Assembly (NCBI GenBank): GCA_964020155.1
Contig: OZ026556.1
Location: forward strand, 62,001-126,000
DNA from: Chondrilla cf. caribensis
Lineage: Eukaryota; Porifera; Demospongiae; Chondrillida; Chondrillidae
DNA: 64,000 nucleotides
Direction: 5' to 3'
Shown: in pieces, positions 35,578 to 53,773 of the stretch
Numbering within the stretch: position 1 is the stretch's first letter
Layout: every line of letters starts with the position of its first letter
Made by a program: the position numbers and the translations under genes
The notes under the pieces: generated by a model
What the model was told of the DNA's origin: nothing
Databases searched by the model: none
What the model saw: only the letters and a program-made list of their open reading frames with translations

Positions 35578-35723
35578 AATAGAGCAGAAGTAAATATCAC
35601 TGAAGCTATCTCTATTCAGCAACAACAATCCGTACCGTTCATGATCTTCGTACGAGGGGAAGAACCTTCGGTCATCAACATAACTTGACCACACCCATAT
35701 TAGCTCCCTTGGTAACAGTGAAA
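35578..35723. promoter_or_regulatory. Probable bidirectional promoter, SNX29 / DNAL4
   Basis: 146 bp between divergent start codons at 35577 (-) and 35724 (+). Confidence 0.5.
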
Positions 35724-36327
35724 ATGGCGGACGAAACACAGACAGCTGTAAAGGAGGAACAACCTGTTGCAACTACCGAATCGACTGGAGAATACGACTA
35801 TAAACGACTTCATAATTTTCCCCTTATAAAGGTACAATACATTTATGTCGGATATCACCTTAGCATTGCAGTAACGAGTTAGCGCCATTTCCAGTTCCTG
35901 TTAGCATTACAGTGTTTTCTGCTGTTCTTGTTAGTATTCTGATATGAACGAAGAACTTCGAATGGAAGCAATGGAGCTGTGTGTGACAGCATGCGAGAAA
36001 CATGCAACCAATAACGAGGTACACAAGACCCTGTACAGACTCTACTCCATCCGGCTTTCTATGACCAGTACATGCCCTCTATAGCTAGTGTGTGTTCAAT
36101 ATACCCTAACTCTAGAGTGTGTCCCATATACCCTGTGTCCTGTGCCATCTGCTTCTCTTCAGATGGCATCCAAAATGATTAAAGAGACAATGGATAAGAA
36201 GTTTGGTGGCCCATGGCATGCTGTTGTTGGAGAGGGATACAGTTTCGAGATTACATATAATCTAAAGAACTTGCTGTATATGTTCTTTGGAGGATCAGTG
36301 GCTATTTGTGTTTGGAAGTGTAACTAA
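35724..36327 (+). CDS. DNAL4: Axonemal dynein light chain 4
   Basis: LC8-related light chain of axonemal outer-arm dynein, in motile cilia. Three exons: 35724-35831 (MADETQTAVKEEQPVATTES, then YDYKRLHNFPLIK), about 35936-36019 (YSDMNEELRMEAMELCVTAC, then EKHATNNE) and about 36164-36327 (MASKMIKETMDKKFGGPWHA, GEGYSFEITYNLKNLLYMFF, GGSVAICVWKCN). The match to vertebrate DNAL4 runs the whole length, including the WKC- end. The N-terminal leader is about 15 residues longer than in mammals. An AATAAA lies at 36381-36386. Confidence 0.96.
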
Positions 36328-36380
36328 ACCTTATTTCTTAGTGTTGTTATATTATTTGCTTCATTAACCAATAATATTGA

Positions 36381-36386
36381 AATAAA
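36381..36386 (+). terminator. Poly(A) signal AATAAA for DNAL4
   Basis: 54 bp after the DNAL4 stop. Confidence 0.6.
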
Positions 36387-36671
36387 ATATGCCCACCAGA
36401 GTTGGTCAACAGTGAACGAGCGGTTCGCAAACAGGGCCCAATTACAGTATTTATATCGTGCGAAAAAATGGCCGATTTCAAAATGCCGACAATTAGAATT
36501 TGGGCTAGAATTTGAGCGCAAGGGCTTTGACGAACGTCATATCGTCAGCGAAGGTTCTTCTAAACATATTAAACATGATTAAGCGATTTCAGTGCCTAGA
36601 GGCGGCCTAATTTTCGAATTGAACATTTAGGGCAACTATAAATAGCGCAGATAATAATAATAAAATAGATA

Positions 36672-36745
36672 GGTCACGGTGGCGGGGTGGTCAGGTGACA
36701 CGACTCTAGGCTCCAGGTCGCGGGTTCGAATCCTCAATAGGACGG
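36672..36745 (+). repeat. tRNA-derived SINE head
   Basis: Pol III box A-like TGGCGGGGTGGTCAGG and box B GGTTCGAATCC at tRNA-like spacing, followed by a T-run. The acceptor ends do not pair, so it is not a working tRNA gene. Confidence 0.65.
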
Positions 36746-37082
36746 TTTTTTTCTCTGAAAAAAAATAGCTCACTTCCTGGTGGTCAGTTGCAATACTCTC
36801 TACAAAGAACCGTAGGGGGGAGCTTTGGGACTCGCAGCTGACCTCCCAGCTAGAATAGTGTCTTCTGCATTCGCGGAATGACGCAAGTACACAGTATCTG
36901 TGGAAAGTCCCTGTAAAGCTCTCCATATATAGGTGTCTTTGACCCTGAGTGGGTGACTTTTTTTGGATTTTGAATTCAAGCGCAACGGCTTCAATGAACA
37001 TACTGACTTGAGTGAAAGTTCTTCCAAAACCTGGAATTCGAATGCAGGGCTAACTCGAATTACTTGTTTTTATCATGGGCAA

Positions 37083-37157
37083 AAACGCCCGCAGTTGGAC
37101 ACGAACCCGTGACCAGCTGGAGCCTAGAAATCGTCCCACCTGACCGTTCGGCCACTG
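37083..37157 (-). repeat. tRNA-derived SINE head, opposite strand
   Basis: On the minus strand a box A-like TGGCCGAACGGTCAGGTGG and box B GGGTTCGTGTCC, with an internal TCTAGGCTCCAG shared with the copy at 36672. Same SINE family, inverted; not a clean tRNA cloverleaf. Confidence 0.6.
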
Positions 37158-37801
37158 ATTTATCTGATTACACAATGTTATATGTGCTGTATATGTACTA
37201 ACCAAGAACTTACTAAGCAAGTTGCATTGTACAGTACGTTAAGTAGAAATCACGTGATGCGTTTGGACCGTGTTTCTAATTATTTGTGGAAGGTCCTTTA
37301 AGTACGGACTTGGCATTGCAAGCTCACATCGGTGGCATCTTCAGACTCATTGACGTGTTCTATTCAACAGCTGCCTATGTATGTATACTACACCACACAT
37401 TCCTGCGAACTCTTCTTCATTGACCCCAGTGAGCCCAGTATTTGTGGGCAGTGGGTGTAAAAATGTATATTGTCCACTATCCCACAGCTATAATACATAA
37501 TATTGCAATACGTGATATTGGAGAATGGTTAGCAGAAACGGCCACACAGTCCACCAGCTCTAAGCCTCAGAATGTCCTGTTGACATGTGGAGCAAGTTAC
37601 CTTGTTGGAGATACAGATACATGAAGGTCTTCATACATGCAAGAGGAGGGGAGAGGAGGATCTCAACTCAGGTTTGATGGATGAGCACATGAACAAACAG
37701 GAGCATTGGGTACACATTATGTGTGCCAGTACCCATACACACAATGTACAAGTCGAGCCGGTGTGGGCCAGATGAACAAATCCATCCAATAAGACTCACC
37801 T

Positions 37802-41942
<4,141 letters not shown>

Positions 41943-42178
41943 GTGTGTCTCCGCTCCCTTCTCCTCTCAAAGAAGCTCTACCTTCGAATAAACCTAACAA
42001 GGAGTTATGCTCCAGGCAATGATATTCATAGTTTCCGTCGTCAACAGACATAAACACTTATTAACTTGATAATAAATACTTTATAATGTTAATAGTTGGA
42101 TATTCTCTTCTCTCTATGTCCATATTAAAAATTTATATTGTTGTGTTCTATGTACATTAAATAAAAGGTTTGACTTCA

Positions 42179-42970
42179 TCAACTTTTATTCTTCCAACGT
42201 CCTTTGATGTAGCCACTAATCAATGAGCATATGTCCCGGGCCTGCAATGGGATGGAGTTACCATGGTAATATCACGTGACACCACACTCAGAGCACAAAT
42301 CCTCACATATGGTGTCTCGCAACGTAACACTCTCTGCTTCATCAAGTTCCCACACTTGATATCCAGAAACTGTTTTCCATTGTGTGATCGTAGCTTCCTG
42401 GTGGAAATAATCTCCCCATAGTCGACCACCAGCTGTGCAGCCTGTCGGAGTGGACACTGGAGGTGAGTTGTGATGCAAGGCATGGACCACTCATCGCTGG
42501 CTTACCTTTGTCTCCAGGTCCAGGAAGGACACACCCCTACTGTTGACAGCTAGTATGCACTGGGATGGGACACTCGGACTTGACACACCCTAAAATGGTA
42601 TGTAGTTACCACACCCACACATCAACACACAGCACAGAATTGATCAAGCAAATCTCACTGTACCATCAAGGAGAAGAAGCTGGATCCATAGAGTGGGAGG
42701 GTGGTGAGCACATCTGAGGAGGGGTCACAGCACAGTAAGCAATCTCCTCATGAACACAACAGACCACAACCTACCGATGAACCGAGCTTTGGCTTCTACA
42801 GCAATGAGTGTTGCAATACTCTTGAAGTGTTCTGTAATCATCCGTACCCACTCCTCCATCAACATTTGACTAACTATCCCTCGTGGGATGAGTTGTGCAA
42901 TGTTGTCCCTAATGTGAACATGTGAACATCATGTCATCAATAAGTCACGCACGCGCATGCACACACACAC

Positions 42971-43040
<70 letters not shown>

Positions 43041-44372
43041 ACACCTGGTAGGTGGTGATACTTCCTCTTGTGCTCTCCACTGAAGAGCAGCTAGTAAAGT
43101 GATTTGGTCAATTTGATGTGACTTGAGTCCATCGTCCTCGATCTGGAGCAGATTCCCACTGAGCCAATCAGGGGACACCTGGTGAGAGGGGGAGGGGTGA
43201 ATCTTTACATATACACTACACCCGTGTGATGCAATCCCCCCTTGTACCGTGGACCACACCCACCTGATAGTACAGTACGTCCACAATGAGATTATTGTCC
43301 AACTTGATGGGTGACATCCACAAGGCCCGTCTGAAGTAGATCATGTAGTCGATGTTCTGGCTCTCCAACACTGACATGACGTCCAGGAGGTAGTCGTTGG
43401 CGTTGAGGCTCAATGGAACACTCTCTGTACACCAACAATGAAGGGTGGGTGGGGATGTAGGGGGGTGATGTTACTATGGAAACTCACGTCCTGTGAATTC
43501 AGCATAGAGTCTGTACTCTTCATGTGATGGCTCTCCATCAGTACCCATCATCGAACAGATCTCTTTGACAATATCCTCAGCCACCTACACGGAGATGATG
43601 ATGAAAGGTGTGGCAGAGGGAGTGGCAGAGGGAGTGGCAGGATACACCACCAAGGGTCAGTAACTCACGGTACTAGTGCGTATTCTCAGGAGCTTCTTGA
43701 TGTCCCCGGGTAGAATGAATGGATGACGCTTGGTATACCGCCCCACCTGTGGAAGGACGGAGTTGAACCATGATGTTGGACACTAAACAAATGAAGCAGT
43801 TGCACAAGCTTACACTGAGCGCCTGCAGCTCCTGGGAGCTGGGAGGGTTCTTGCGACCGCCACATTTTATCGTCTTTTTAAGGTTACCTTCACAAATTTT
43901 AGCAATACCTGCGGGGGAGTAGAGTCTGAGGGTGAAGTCAGGGAATATTGAGTGACTGGAGCATACACTCACTGTAGAACTCTCTCTTTGGGTCTGAACT
44001 GTTGGAAGCAAGGTAGTGCACCAGGTAGGGCATGAGGATCTCGGAGCAGGAGAAGTAAGCACAGCATATCATCATCAAGATCCAGCCTCTACTGCAGCTG
44101 TCACTGGGGGAGTGGTGGGGGAGGGGCAAGGAGTGAACAAGTAATCACTTGACAAAGGTTGCAGCAGAGTACTCACGACTTAGCACTTCTGTTGGTTGTG
44201 GTTTGCTTGATGAGCTGACAGTAGATCTCATCTCTGATGAGCTCGCTGTCATGGGATGCCTTCAAAAGATACATCAGCTGCTCCACATCTGAGGATCCCT
44301 TGGACATGTAGTCACCCATAAATCTCATTATTGCTGAAGTGTTTAGAGAAGACTTGTAACAAGTCCATTTCG

Positions 44373-44452
<80 letters not shown>

Positions 44453-47400
44453 ACACACACCTCTGAAGCAGTCAATTGCTAATTTATTGAGCTTGAGATC
44501 TTCTCTATCCAGTGATGTCAGAGAGGACTGGAGAGGTGACTTGGAGAACTTGACCAGATCTGCTATCTCTGACCAGGTCCATGATGTAGGGGGTGGCTTC
44601 GGCTTCGCATCTGAAGAAGAAAGTACAATGTCAAGTGTTGCTAGGATACAGACTGTTGGATCAACCCACTGTTCCCACGAACTGTCCTCCTGATGGTCCC
44701 CATCAGTCCCTTGGATGTCTTCAGCAAACGCTCCATTTCACACCTGTGAAGTAATTATGCAATCGCAGGGTAGTATGTTGCAAGACAGCACAGTGATTAT
44801 GCAATTCCATCATGTGATGTTGTAAGGCCATGACCCCACCTCTCCTCTCCTTGTCTGAAGTGGTCCATGGCAAACTTCATCATTGACAGCTTGTGAGAGC
44901 TCAACTTCGGATCCACAGAGGGATCAAGGCCTGTGGTCTTGGTTCGCAGCTCCCTGCTCTCTGGTGCCCCTGTCTGGTCGGTAGACACAACAGCGGCAAT
45001 GGATGTACTCTGAGCTGAGCAGACAGTCTCGACTTTTGACTCCGCGGTCACAGTGGAGTACATGGGGTCCCCTGCTGTGGACAGCACGGCACTCAATCTC
45101 CTCACCCTCTCACTGCGGACTGCACTGAGTTTAGCTGACTGTACACAGATATGCAAATGGAAGAGACAAGAACACATCACGGGTCAACAGATGTTGAGCC
45201 CTGCTGTACATCACATCGGAGGTCTCTCCAGGAGAGTATGGAGGTCTACCTACCTCAATGGCATCTTGTGATGGTGGTCCTATACCTTGTGTTGCTATGG
45301 GAACAACAAGTTCTGAAGGGAAACTCCCTATTTCACCACTGCACTCTCCGTACAGCCATCCTGTATACAGTCAATCATGTAGTGTTAGCCCTTTCTCACC
45401 CTCACACCCCTGGACTAGTGCCCACACTCACCCTCCTCTGCTCCATCACGGGGGAGCAGTTTGATGACTGCTCCACTCCTGAACCTAAGGAGGGTCTCCT
45501 CCACTGCGTCGTAGTCCAGGACAGCCAGAACATACTGGGTTGCCTGGGCAACAAGGAGATTAGGTGGAGTGAGATTATCTGTCATCTACTATAACATTTT
45601 ACCGGTTCCACACACTATACTACTTCCACACACTGCACTATGCTAGTCCCACACACTACACTACTTCCACACACTGCACTAGTTCCACACACTGCACTAC
45701 TTCCACACACTGCACTACTTCCACACACTACACTACTTCCGCACACTACACTATGCTAGTTCCACACACTGCACTACTTCCACACACTACACTATGCTAG
45801 TCCCACACACTATGCTAGTTCCACACACTACACTACACTAGTCCCACACACTACACTAGTCCCACACACTACACTACTTCCACACACTGCACTATGCTAG
45901 TCCCACACACTACACTATGCTAGTCCCACACACTGCACTACTTCCACACACTGCACTACTTCCACACACTACACTACTTCCACACACTACACTATGCTAG
46001 TCCCACACACTATGCTAGCTCCACACACTGCACTAGTCCCACACACTATGCTAGTTCCACACACTGCACTAGTCCCACACACTGCACTAGTCCCACACAC
46101 TATGCTAGTTCCACACACTGCACTAGTTGTACAAGTTGTCAACCGCTCGCTGATAGCCTCACCTTTGCTAGCTCACTGATCTGCGATCTCAAAAGATTGA
46201 CAAATTCCTCAGCCTACATGCAGACAGAGGCAAGCATGCTACAGTCATGTGACAATCATGTGACATTACCACCTAATCTCACATAGCGTGTAGTGAAGCA
46301 GTATTCCTTGGTTGTCATAGCAATAGTCACAGACTGTCCACTTCGCTCACACGACTTGACCTCCTCAAACCTGCCATGGAGACGATGAAAGCAGCATGGG
46401 TAACCATGACAACTATGGCCATGGTCTAACAATCGTCACGGATACTTACTTGTACTTTCCTTTGATCTCAAGACTCCTCCCACATTCAATCCCACAAGCA
46501 AAGACCACACCTTTGTTCGTGATGCAAACATGTGTGTAGGTGGGGCTGGGGGTGGGGTCTTCTACCTTGTACACTCTTGAGAAATACATAATGGAATTCA
46601 TGGCTTGCTCAATGGTGCTCTTCATCACCGGGAGACTGGCCTGTAGGGATGGTGGGGAGACCTTGTGGTGTTCTGCAAGTGTGGGTGGAGCAGAGGAGAG
46701 AGGTGAGCTGTGGGGAGATCAATGAGGGGATACTGCAAGACCCACTGAGGAAGGTCTTCAGTTCTTCTCTTTCCTCTTCTGTCAAGAGTATTGAATTGTC
46801 CGAGAACACATCACCAACAACCTACAGTGGGGTGTTGGGACAGCTATGATGGTAGTGGTACTATTGATGGTGTTGGGCTGAACTTTGCTGTTCCACCATC
46901 ACTGATGCCTGGCGGAGGACACCTGTGCACATACCTGTCTGTAGATGATGAGCATCTCGCTCCCATCAGTGGGTTTCTCCACTGGGGTCATCAGCTCCTT
47001 GCGTAGGACCAGACGCACACCATCACCATCGTAACAAATAGGTGCATCATTATCGAGGGGGTGGAGTTGAATTGGTTCCTCTGGACCATCAGGAGCATCC
47101 TCCAATGGATCTGCTGTGATGAGGGACCACTTCCTTGAGGATTGACTCCTCCTCCGTGATAGAGCTCCACTGGAGCGTCTCCTTGAACGTCGCCTGTTTC
47201 TGGAATCAGTCAGAGGTTCACCACAGGAAGGGGACCTGGTCCTGACAAGGGGTGGTACAGGCGGGGCAGTTTGTGGGAGAGGTGGTGAAGGCGGGGCAGT
47301 TTGTGGGAGGGGTGGTGAAGGCGGGGCAGTTTGTGGGAGAGGTGGTGGAGGCGGGGCAGTTTGTGGGAGAGGTGGTGGAGGTGGGGCAGTTTGTGAAAGG

Positions 47401-48272
47401 GGTGGTGGAGGCGGGGCAGTTTGTGGGAGGGGTGGTGGAGGCGGGGCAGTTTGTGGGAGGGGTGGTGGAGGCGGGGCAGTTTGTGGGAAGGGTGGTGGAG
47501 GTGGAAGTATCTGGGAAAGTTGTGGAGGGGGTGTGCGTTCCACTGATAGTGAAGCACCACTTTTGCTGGTTGTCATAGTAACAACAGTGGACACTTTTTT
47601 GACTGAAGTTCTTTTGGTCACAATAGCATGTGACTCAGAGATGACAGAGCTGTTCTGTTTGGCTACCTTGGCCAGCAGCTCGCTCTGTAAATCCAATACC
47701 GGTGCTTTTGGTGAGCTTGTGGGGTCACTTGTCTTTGGAGGACCATTACTTTGAAGGAACTTGTTCATCTTGGCTATCAGCTCAGACTGGAAATCTGGTA
47801 AATTGCTTGTTTTGTTTGGAGTAGAATAGGTTGGTTTGTGACTACCAACTGCGACTGGCAGTGGAGAGGAGGTTTGGGCACACCCCTTCACAGGGGGCGG
47901 AGGTGGAGGAGGTGGGGCACACCCATTGACTGGGGGTGGAGGTGGAGGAGGTGGGGCACACCCATTGACTGGGGGTGGAGGAGGTGGGGCACACCCCTTC
48001 ACAGGGGGTAGAGGTGGGGGAGGTGGGACATACCCATGGACAGGAGGTGGATGTGTTGTAGCTTGAAATTGGGCAGATCCCTTTGCAGGTGGTGGGGGTG
48101 GGGGTGGGGGTGGAGTATTCCCCCCACCCTTGATAGCAGCAGTGAGCTCAACTGGTGATATGTCACCATTCACTCCTTTCAATATGTCTCCGAATATGGC
48201 ATCGACGAAAGTGTTCACATGATCCACTCCACTGTGGAGAGGGAGACAAGAACAGGCTGACTGTGTTTACCT

Positions 48273-48335
<63 letters not shown>

Positions 48336-51300
48336 CGTGTGTATGTACCTATGTGATTGCTGATCCCTCCAGGAGGTCAGGTGGTCAGACCCATATTGCT
48401 CCACCCCCTGCGGCTGTTCCACCAGGGACACAGCGTCCAGCACGTACCCGTGGCCCACTAGGTCCACTCGCGATCCTCGTGATTCCAATGTAAACGACCA
48501 AGAACCAACATTGCTAGTGGGTAGTCCCCTAAAGTGGTTGCCATGGAAGCATAATACAACTACTACAGTCCTCTCACATCAGGAGACTGTGCATACGTAC
48601 CTGTTCTCTGCTACGACCTTTCCAAGTTGTTCTGCAGTCACCCACGAGTCCACCTCCACGATGGCCCTGTTCCCTGCAGAGGATTGTACAGAAAATGGCT
48701 CCAAATGAAGTCAGCCCACCTGAAGTGCAAAGGGGCCTGCAACTCACCATCCGGGTACACCACGGGCAGCGCCATGGGGGAGGACAACCTGGTCGCCCTC
48801 CACTCTATGGCAGAAGGTGGACAGGAGCGAGGAATCTTACCAGGACCACTTCTGAGCAGCTTCTCCTGGCACACACTCTTGTAGCCTTCATCTCCATAGT
48901 CGGACACATAGCTACACAGTAGGAGAACACATAGCTACACAGTAGGAGGACACATAGCTACACAGTAGGAGAACACATAGCTACACAGTAGGAGGACACA
49001 TAGCTACACAGTAGGAGAACACATAGCTACACAGCAGGAGAACACATAGCTACACAGTAGGAGGACACATAGCTACACAGTAGGAGGACACATAGCTACA
49101 CAGTAGGAGGACACATAGCTACACAGTAGGAGAGCACATGGCTACACAGCAGGAGAACACATAGCTACACAGTAGGAGAACACATGGCTACACAGTAGGA
49201 GGACACATAGCTACACAGCAGGAGGACACATAGCTACACAGTAGGAGAACACATAGCTACACAGTAGGAGAACACATAGCTACACAGTAGGAGGACACAT
49301 AACACACCAAGTTGTATCCAACCTTCAGACACAGGATGTAGACAAAAAACTGAGTCTAACAATACACTTTGTAGTTACCATCCCACTAAACATACACCCA
49401 CTACCTCTGATGTCAATATACACTTCATACTGACTACCGCATGTGTACGCACGCACTCAGGGATATACATACATAAGTTCGTATGTACGTATATGCTCCA
49501 TGTCCACACACGCACACCCACACAGCACACACTTGAGAAGGTAGGAGTCCATGCGGGGTGAAGGAGGGATACAGCTAGCGGCCATGGCCAGTAGGAGCCA
49601 TCCTCTCCTCCGGCTCCCCTGGTCCTTGTTGCACCAAGTCTGATTGCACAGCTGACAGTACAGCTCTTCTTGTAAAGGACTGGTCTTCAGAGCCTACCAA
49701 GGTATGTACCAACACACCCAACATGACATGTTGCTGTGACATGCATTCCACAATAAATACACACTTTATGGAGGATGTAATTGCCAACAATGAGCTGTTT
49801 GGTGTCCGTGAGTGCTACATCTGCCATGAATCTCAGTATCTAATAAAGCACTCAACAATCAATGCACAGTCGTATTGCAAACAGGTTGGAAGTACGAGAA
49901 CTAACTAGTTTGAATAGTGTTAACGACATGTCTTCAAGCTCGGGGTCCTTTTGCTTCAGCAGAGCTTTTGGTAGAGGTTCTTTGGCCATAGCCCAAACAT
50001 GGTCCTCCTGTGTGAACACCACCATGGACCACAGGGGTGAGGTGTGTGTTCATAGACACAACAACACAGTAAACACAATATGTGGTAGAGCAGACATAAC
50101 AACATTGTAGAGTAGACATAACAACATTGTAGAGTAGACATAACAACATTGTAGAGTAGACATAATAATATGATGAAGTAGATGGTGTGGAACACAGAGG
50201 TAGGACTGACTTGAAAGTACATCCCGGCAAACTTCTGGAAAGCAAAGCCTTCAATGTCATCAGGGAGGGGTCTGCTTGGCTTGGATGAGCCCAGCAATTT
50301 GGACTTGACTGGAACAAATGTTGAAGTGAAGGGAGCTCCAGCAGAACCTGAGGAGAGGGCGTGGCAGGAGTGGTGTGTTGGTAGGTGTGTCACCATGAGT
50401 GGTGGGGATCAGTGGGTGTGTCATTGACTATTGCACAACCTAAACACACCTTCCACACAATGCAACATAAAGGCCAAATCAGCTGGTATTTCTATCCTAA
50501 ACACATCTTGTCTTCTCCTCCTCTCTTCCTCGATCCTTTCCATCTCCTTTCTGAGTTCTTCTTGGATTCTCCTTTCTTCTTCAAGCCTTTGACGTTCTTC
50601 TTCCTCAGCTTGAAGCTTCAGAGCTCTCTCTCTTGCTTTCTCCGCCAGCAACTGAAGGTAGGCAGTCCTCTCCCTGTGCATCCGGAACAGAGACTGGAAT
50701 CGCACCACCCCACGGAGGACCTTCAAGTACCATCTCCTGCAGCAGCAAGAGTGGATCCAATGACATGCATGATGAGGTGGGTGTGGCATGAGGGGCACAT
50801 CCCACCTGGCTAGGACACCTCTCAAAGCACTTTGAATGCAGACGGCTGATCTGCGGAGAGCTAAGAACCTCATTCTAGCGATGTGGCCTCGTACCTGTGT
50901 TAATCGTGTTGAGATATTGACATGATTTCTTGCTGTAATGTAACCATACCTGTCACACACAGTAGTGATCCATGTACCCACACCCACACACTGTAATTGT
51001 TTGTGGATATAATATTATGTACATACACCCACACACTAATCAAGTACACTCACACACTCACCACACATTGTATTCTAATGGCACATCTCTGTAGAGTGAC
51101 CATCCTCTTCTCATCCAAGGACCTCTCTGTGGGTTCCCTTAGGAACACTTTGGTCTGTCCCATTTGATAAGAATCCTTTTCCAGGCATTGGAGGATGGCT
51201 TTACAGGCCACACCCACATTCTCATCACCAATCAGCTCTTTGCGGTCAGCATCGGAGAGAAGGCAACTATACCTGAAGAAGAAGGACAGACCAATATACA

Positions 51301-52389
51301 ACCAGGTGATGTAGCATGAACATGGGAATACCTGTGTGTGTGCGTGTGCATGTGCGCGCTTGTGTGTGTGTGTGTGTGTGTGTGCGTGTGTGTGTGCACC
51401 TGTTCAAGAAGGCTCGGTACTCCAGCCTCGAGGGATAGCCACACCCTCTGATTCGAATGGTCTCCAACATTCCGGAATACCTCAGCTGCTCCATGACGGT
51501 GACGTCATCAAACTCCATTGAACGCTACACATGAAGTACAGTCAGTGGGTGTGGCAAGTGGGTGTGGTAGGTGGAGTGTGGTAGGTGGAGCTCACTTTGT
51601 GCTTGTTCGGTTTGACACAGCGCACGAAGAACGGATTGCATTTTCCCATGTTCTTCAAGAGTTTCCCGAGGGACTGTGCAAAGTTATAAGCCACTGTTCT
51701 GGCCTTCCTCCTGGTGCTCAGGGTTCCCTTCTTGGTGTCTTTCATCTCCTCCATGACCCCCAGGAAGAGATCACTCACCAGCTGTTGGGATGGCGTGTTG
51801 TCTCTCAGGTCTGGCATACACTGAGTGGCTACACAGAGGACTCACTTGTGATTGGCTGTTACAGAGTAGCTCCACCAGGTCAGAACGCATCGTGTCTCTG
51901 TTCTTGTCCAGGAACATGTCAATCTACATACACCAACCGAGAGGACGGACACAGGTGGTCAGGTGATCCCAGGTGATTGAGTGATAAGTGGGCGTGTCAA
52001 CATACCGTGTACCACACAGTCCCAGCGTAGTGGTTGATGGCAAATTGGAGACAGCTCTTCTTTGGTTTTTGGTAGAATGGGTTCTTGGCATGTTGCCGAT
52101 GACATTTGTCTAGAAATGAGTTGTCTGTAGCCTGAATGAAAAGATTGGATGGAAAACTGGAACAGTTGAAGGCAGGTTTTCTTAATGAAATCAATAAAAA
52201 TGACTTTATTGGACTTTGTTATGGCTGAATGTTATTGATTGTGGGAAGTGGGCCGGTCTCCGTGGGTGGACCATCGGACCACTTGGTTGCAATAGTAGTG
52301 ATTGCTAAATACCATACAATTAGGTACATACATCTGTATATCCACACATCATGCACCCATGCAATGTACATTGATAGGTGTTGCATACA

Positions 52390-52458
<69 letters not shown>

Positions 52459-53219
52459 ACACTACGTACCTTAGGGAAGCTGCTCTCATCATCCAGGATC
52501 ACGAATAGCCCATCTGGCTTCTTGTTGATGAGGTCCAGGCAAGGCTGGTTGTCCCTATACTCCAGTGTGCTCCACATGATACCCTCCCTGTGGTACTCTT
52601 GCTGGGGTAAGGAAGGCAAGGGACTTGAAGGTGAGCAGCTCTACCCCACTACTTCTCATTGCAGCCACACCCACAACCCCCACACCACACCCACAACCGA
52701 CCTGTTCTAAGGCAAATATGTGCTGATTGAAGTAGAACTGGAGGCTTTCATTGGCAAAGTTGATGCACAGCTGTTCAAAGCTATTGACTTCAAAGTTTTC
52801 AAAGCCAAAGATATCCAACACAGCAATGGAGTGGTCCCTCTGGTCTCCCGAAATGACCTGGTTGATCCTCCCAACCAGCCAAGTGAACAGACGGGAATAC
52901 ATTGCCTTCGACAGTGCATCTCTGGAAGCAGTGGTGGTGGCACACAGGATCAACGAGATTGGTCACCAGTCAGGGCCGGTTATTACTAGTCTAACGTACC
53001 TTGTGTCCAGTGCCTGGTCCAGTGAGAGGGGTGTGTGGAAGTACTCTCCTCTGGTGAGGGTGACCTTGTACATGAGCTGGGTCTTCAACTGGTTTAGCTC
53101 AATCAGCAGCAGGTCTGCCACCCTCTGCACTCCATCCAGTGAACAAAAAGTCACTCCATCCTGTCCATTGACCTGATCCAAGCATGCCAACAAACATACG
53201 TATGTACCTTTAGCAGGTG

Positions 53220-53254
<35 letters not shown>

Positions 53255-53712
53255 TGACATACCGTGGTCGTATCAAACAGGACGTTACCAAGGTGAAGGA
53301 TTGATGCCAGGATTTGGAATATCACAGTCTTCTCATCACTCTACACGAGGAAAGCCATACGTAGTGGTGAGTGACATGTGATCTGCCATTTGAGTAATTG
53401 ATTTGGGAAGAAACCTCCCATTTCATAATGACTTGGGATGATGGACTGAAAACACAAGACTAAATTGAAATTCAACTGTACCCTAATTCCAAGTACATCC
53501 ATCGCAGACATCAGACGTTGAAAGTCCATCTTATCGTCCTTGCCTTCAATGCTGGAAGATGCACCCTGCGTGTGGAAGGGTTTCAGACTCCATTACCATA
53601 CCATTCAAAATTATATGATACACGAATGGCTTCCCAGCCTCATTACACACACACACAGGGGTAAACCAATAAGAAATGATTTGTCTCAGAATCTAGTGTA
53701 CACTACTGTTAT

Positions 53713-53773
<61 letters not shown>

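Larger units (their letters stand above)
36400..37801. other. Gene-poor stretch with SINE-like pieces
   Basis: No supported gene between DNAL4 and the exchange factor. Two tRNA-like SINE heads face each other (36672-36745 and 37083-37157). Two diverged copies of a roughly 60-bp segment ('gcgcaagggctttgacgaac' near 36515 and 'gcgcaacggcttcaatgaac' near 36980) suggest further old repeats. A 3' exon of the exchange factor may lie near 37560-37600, but I could not show it. Confidence 0.55.

Noticed and set aside
36672..36745. Functional tRNA gene
   Set aside because: Box A and box B are present but acceptor and T-stem pairing fail; better as a SINE head.
37442..37624. Plus-strand ORF near 37.5 kb as a gene
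   Set aside because: Short, no family match, in a stretch with repeats; no flanking exons in phase.
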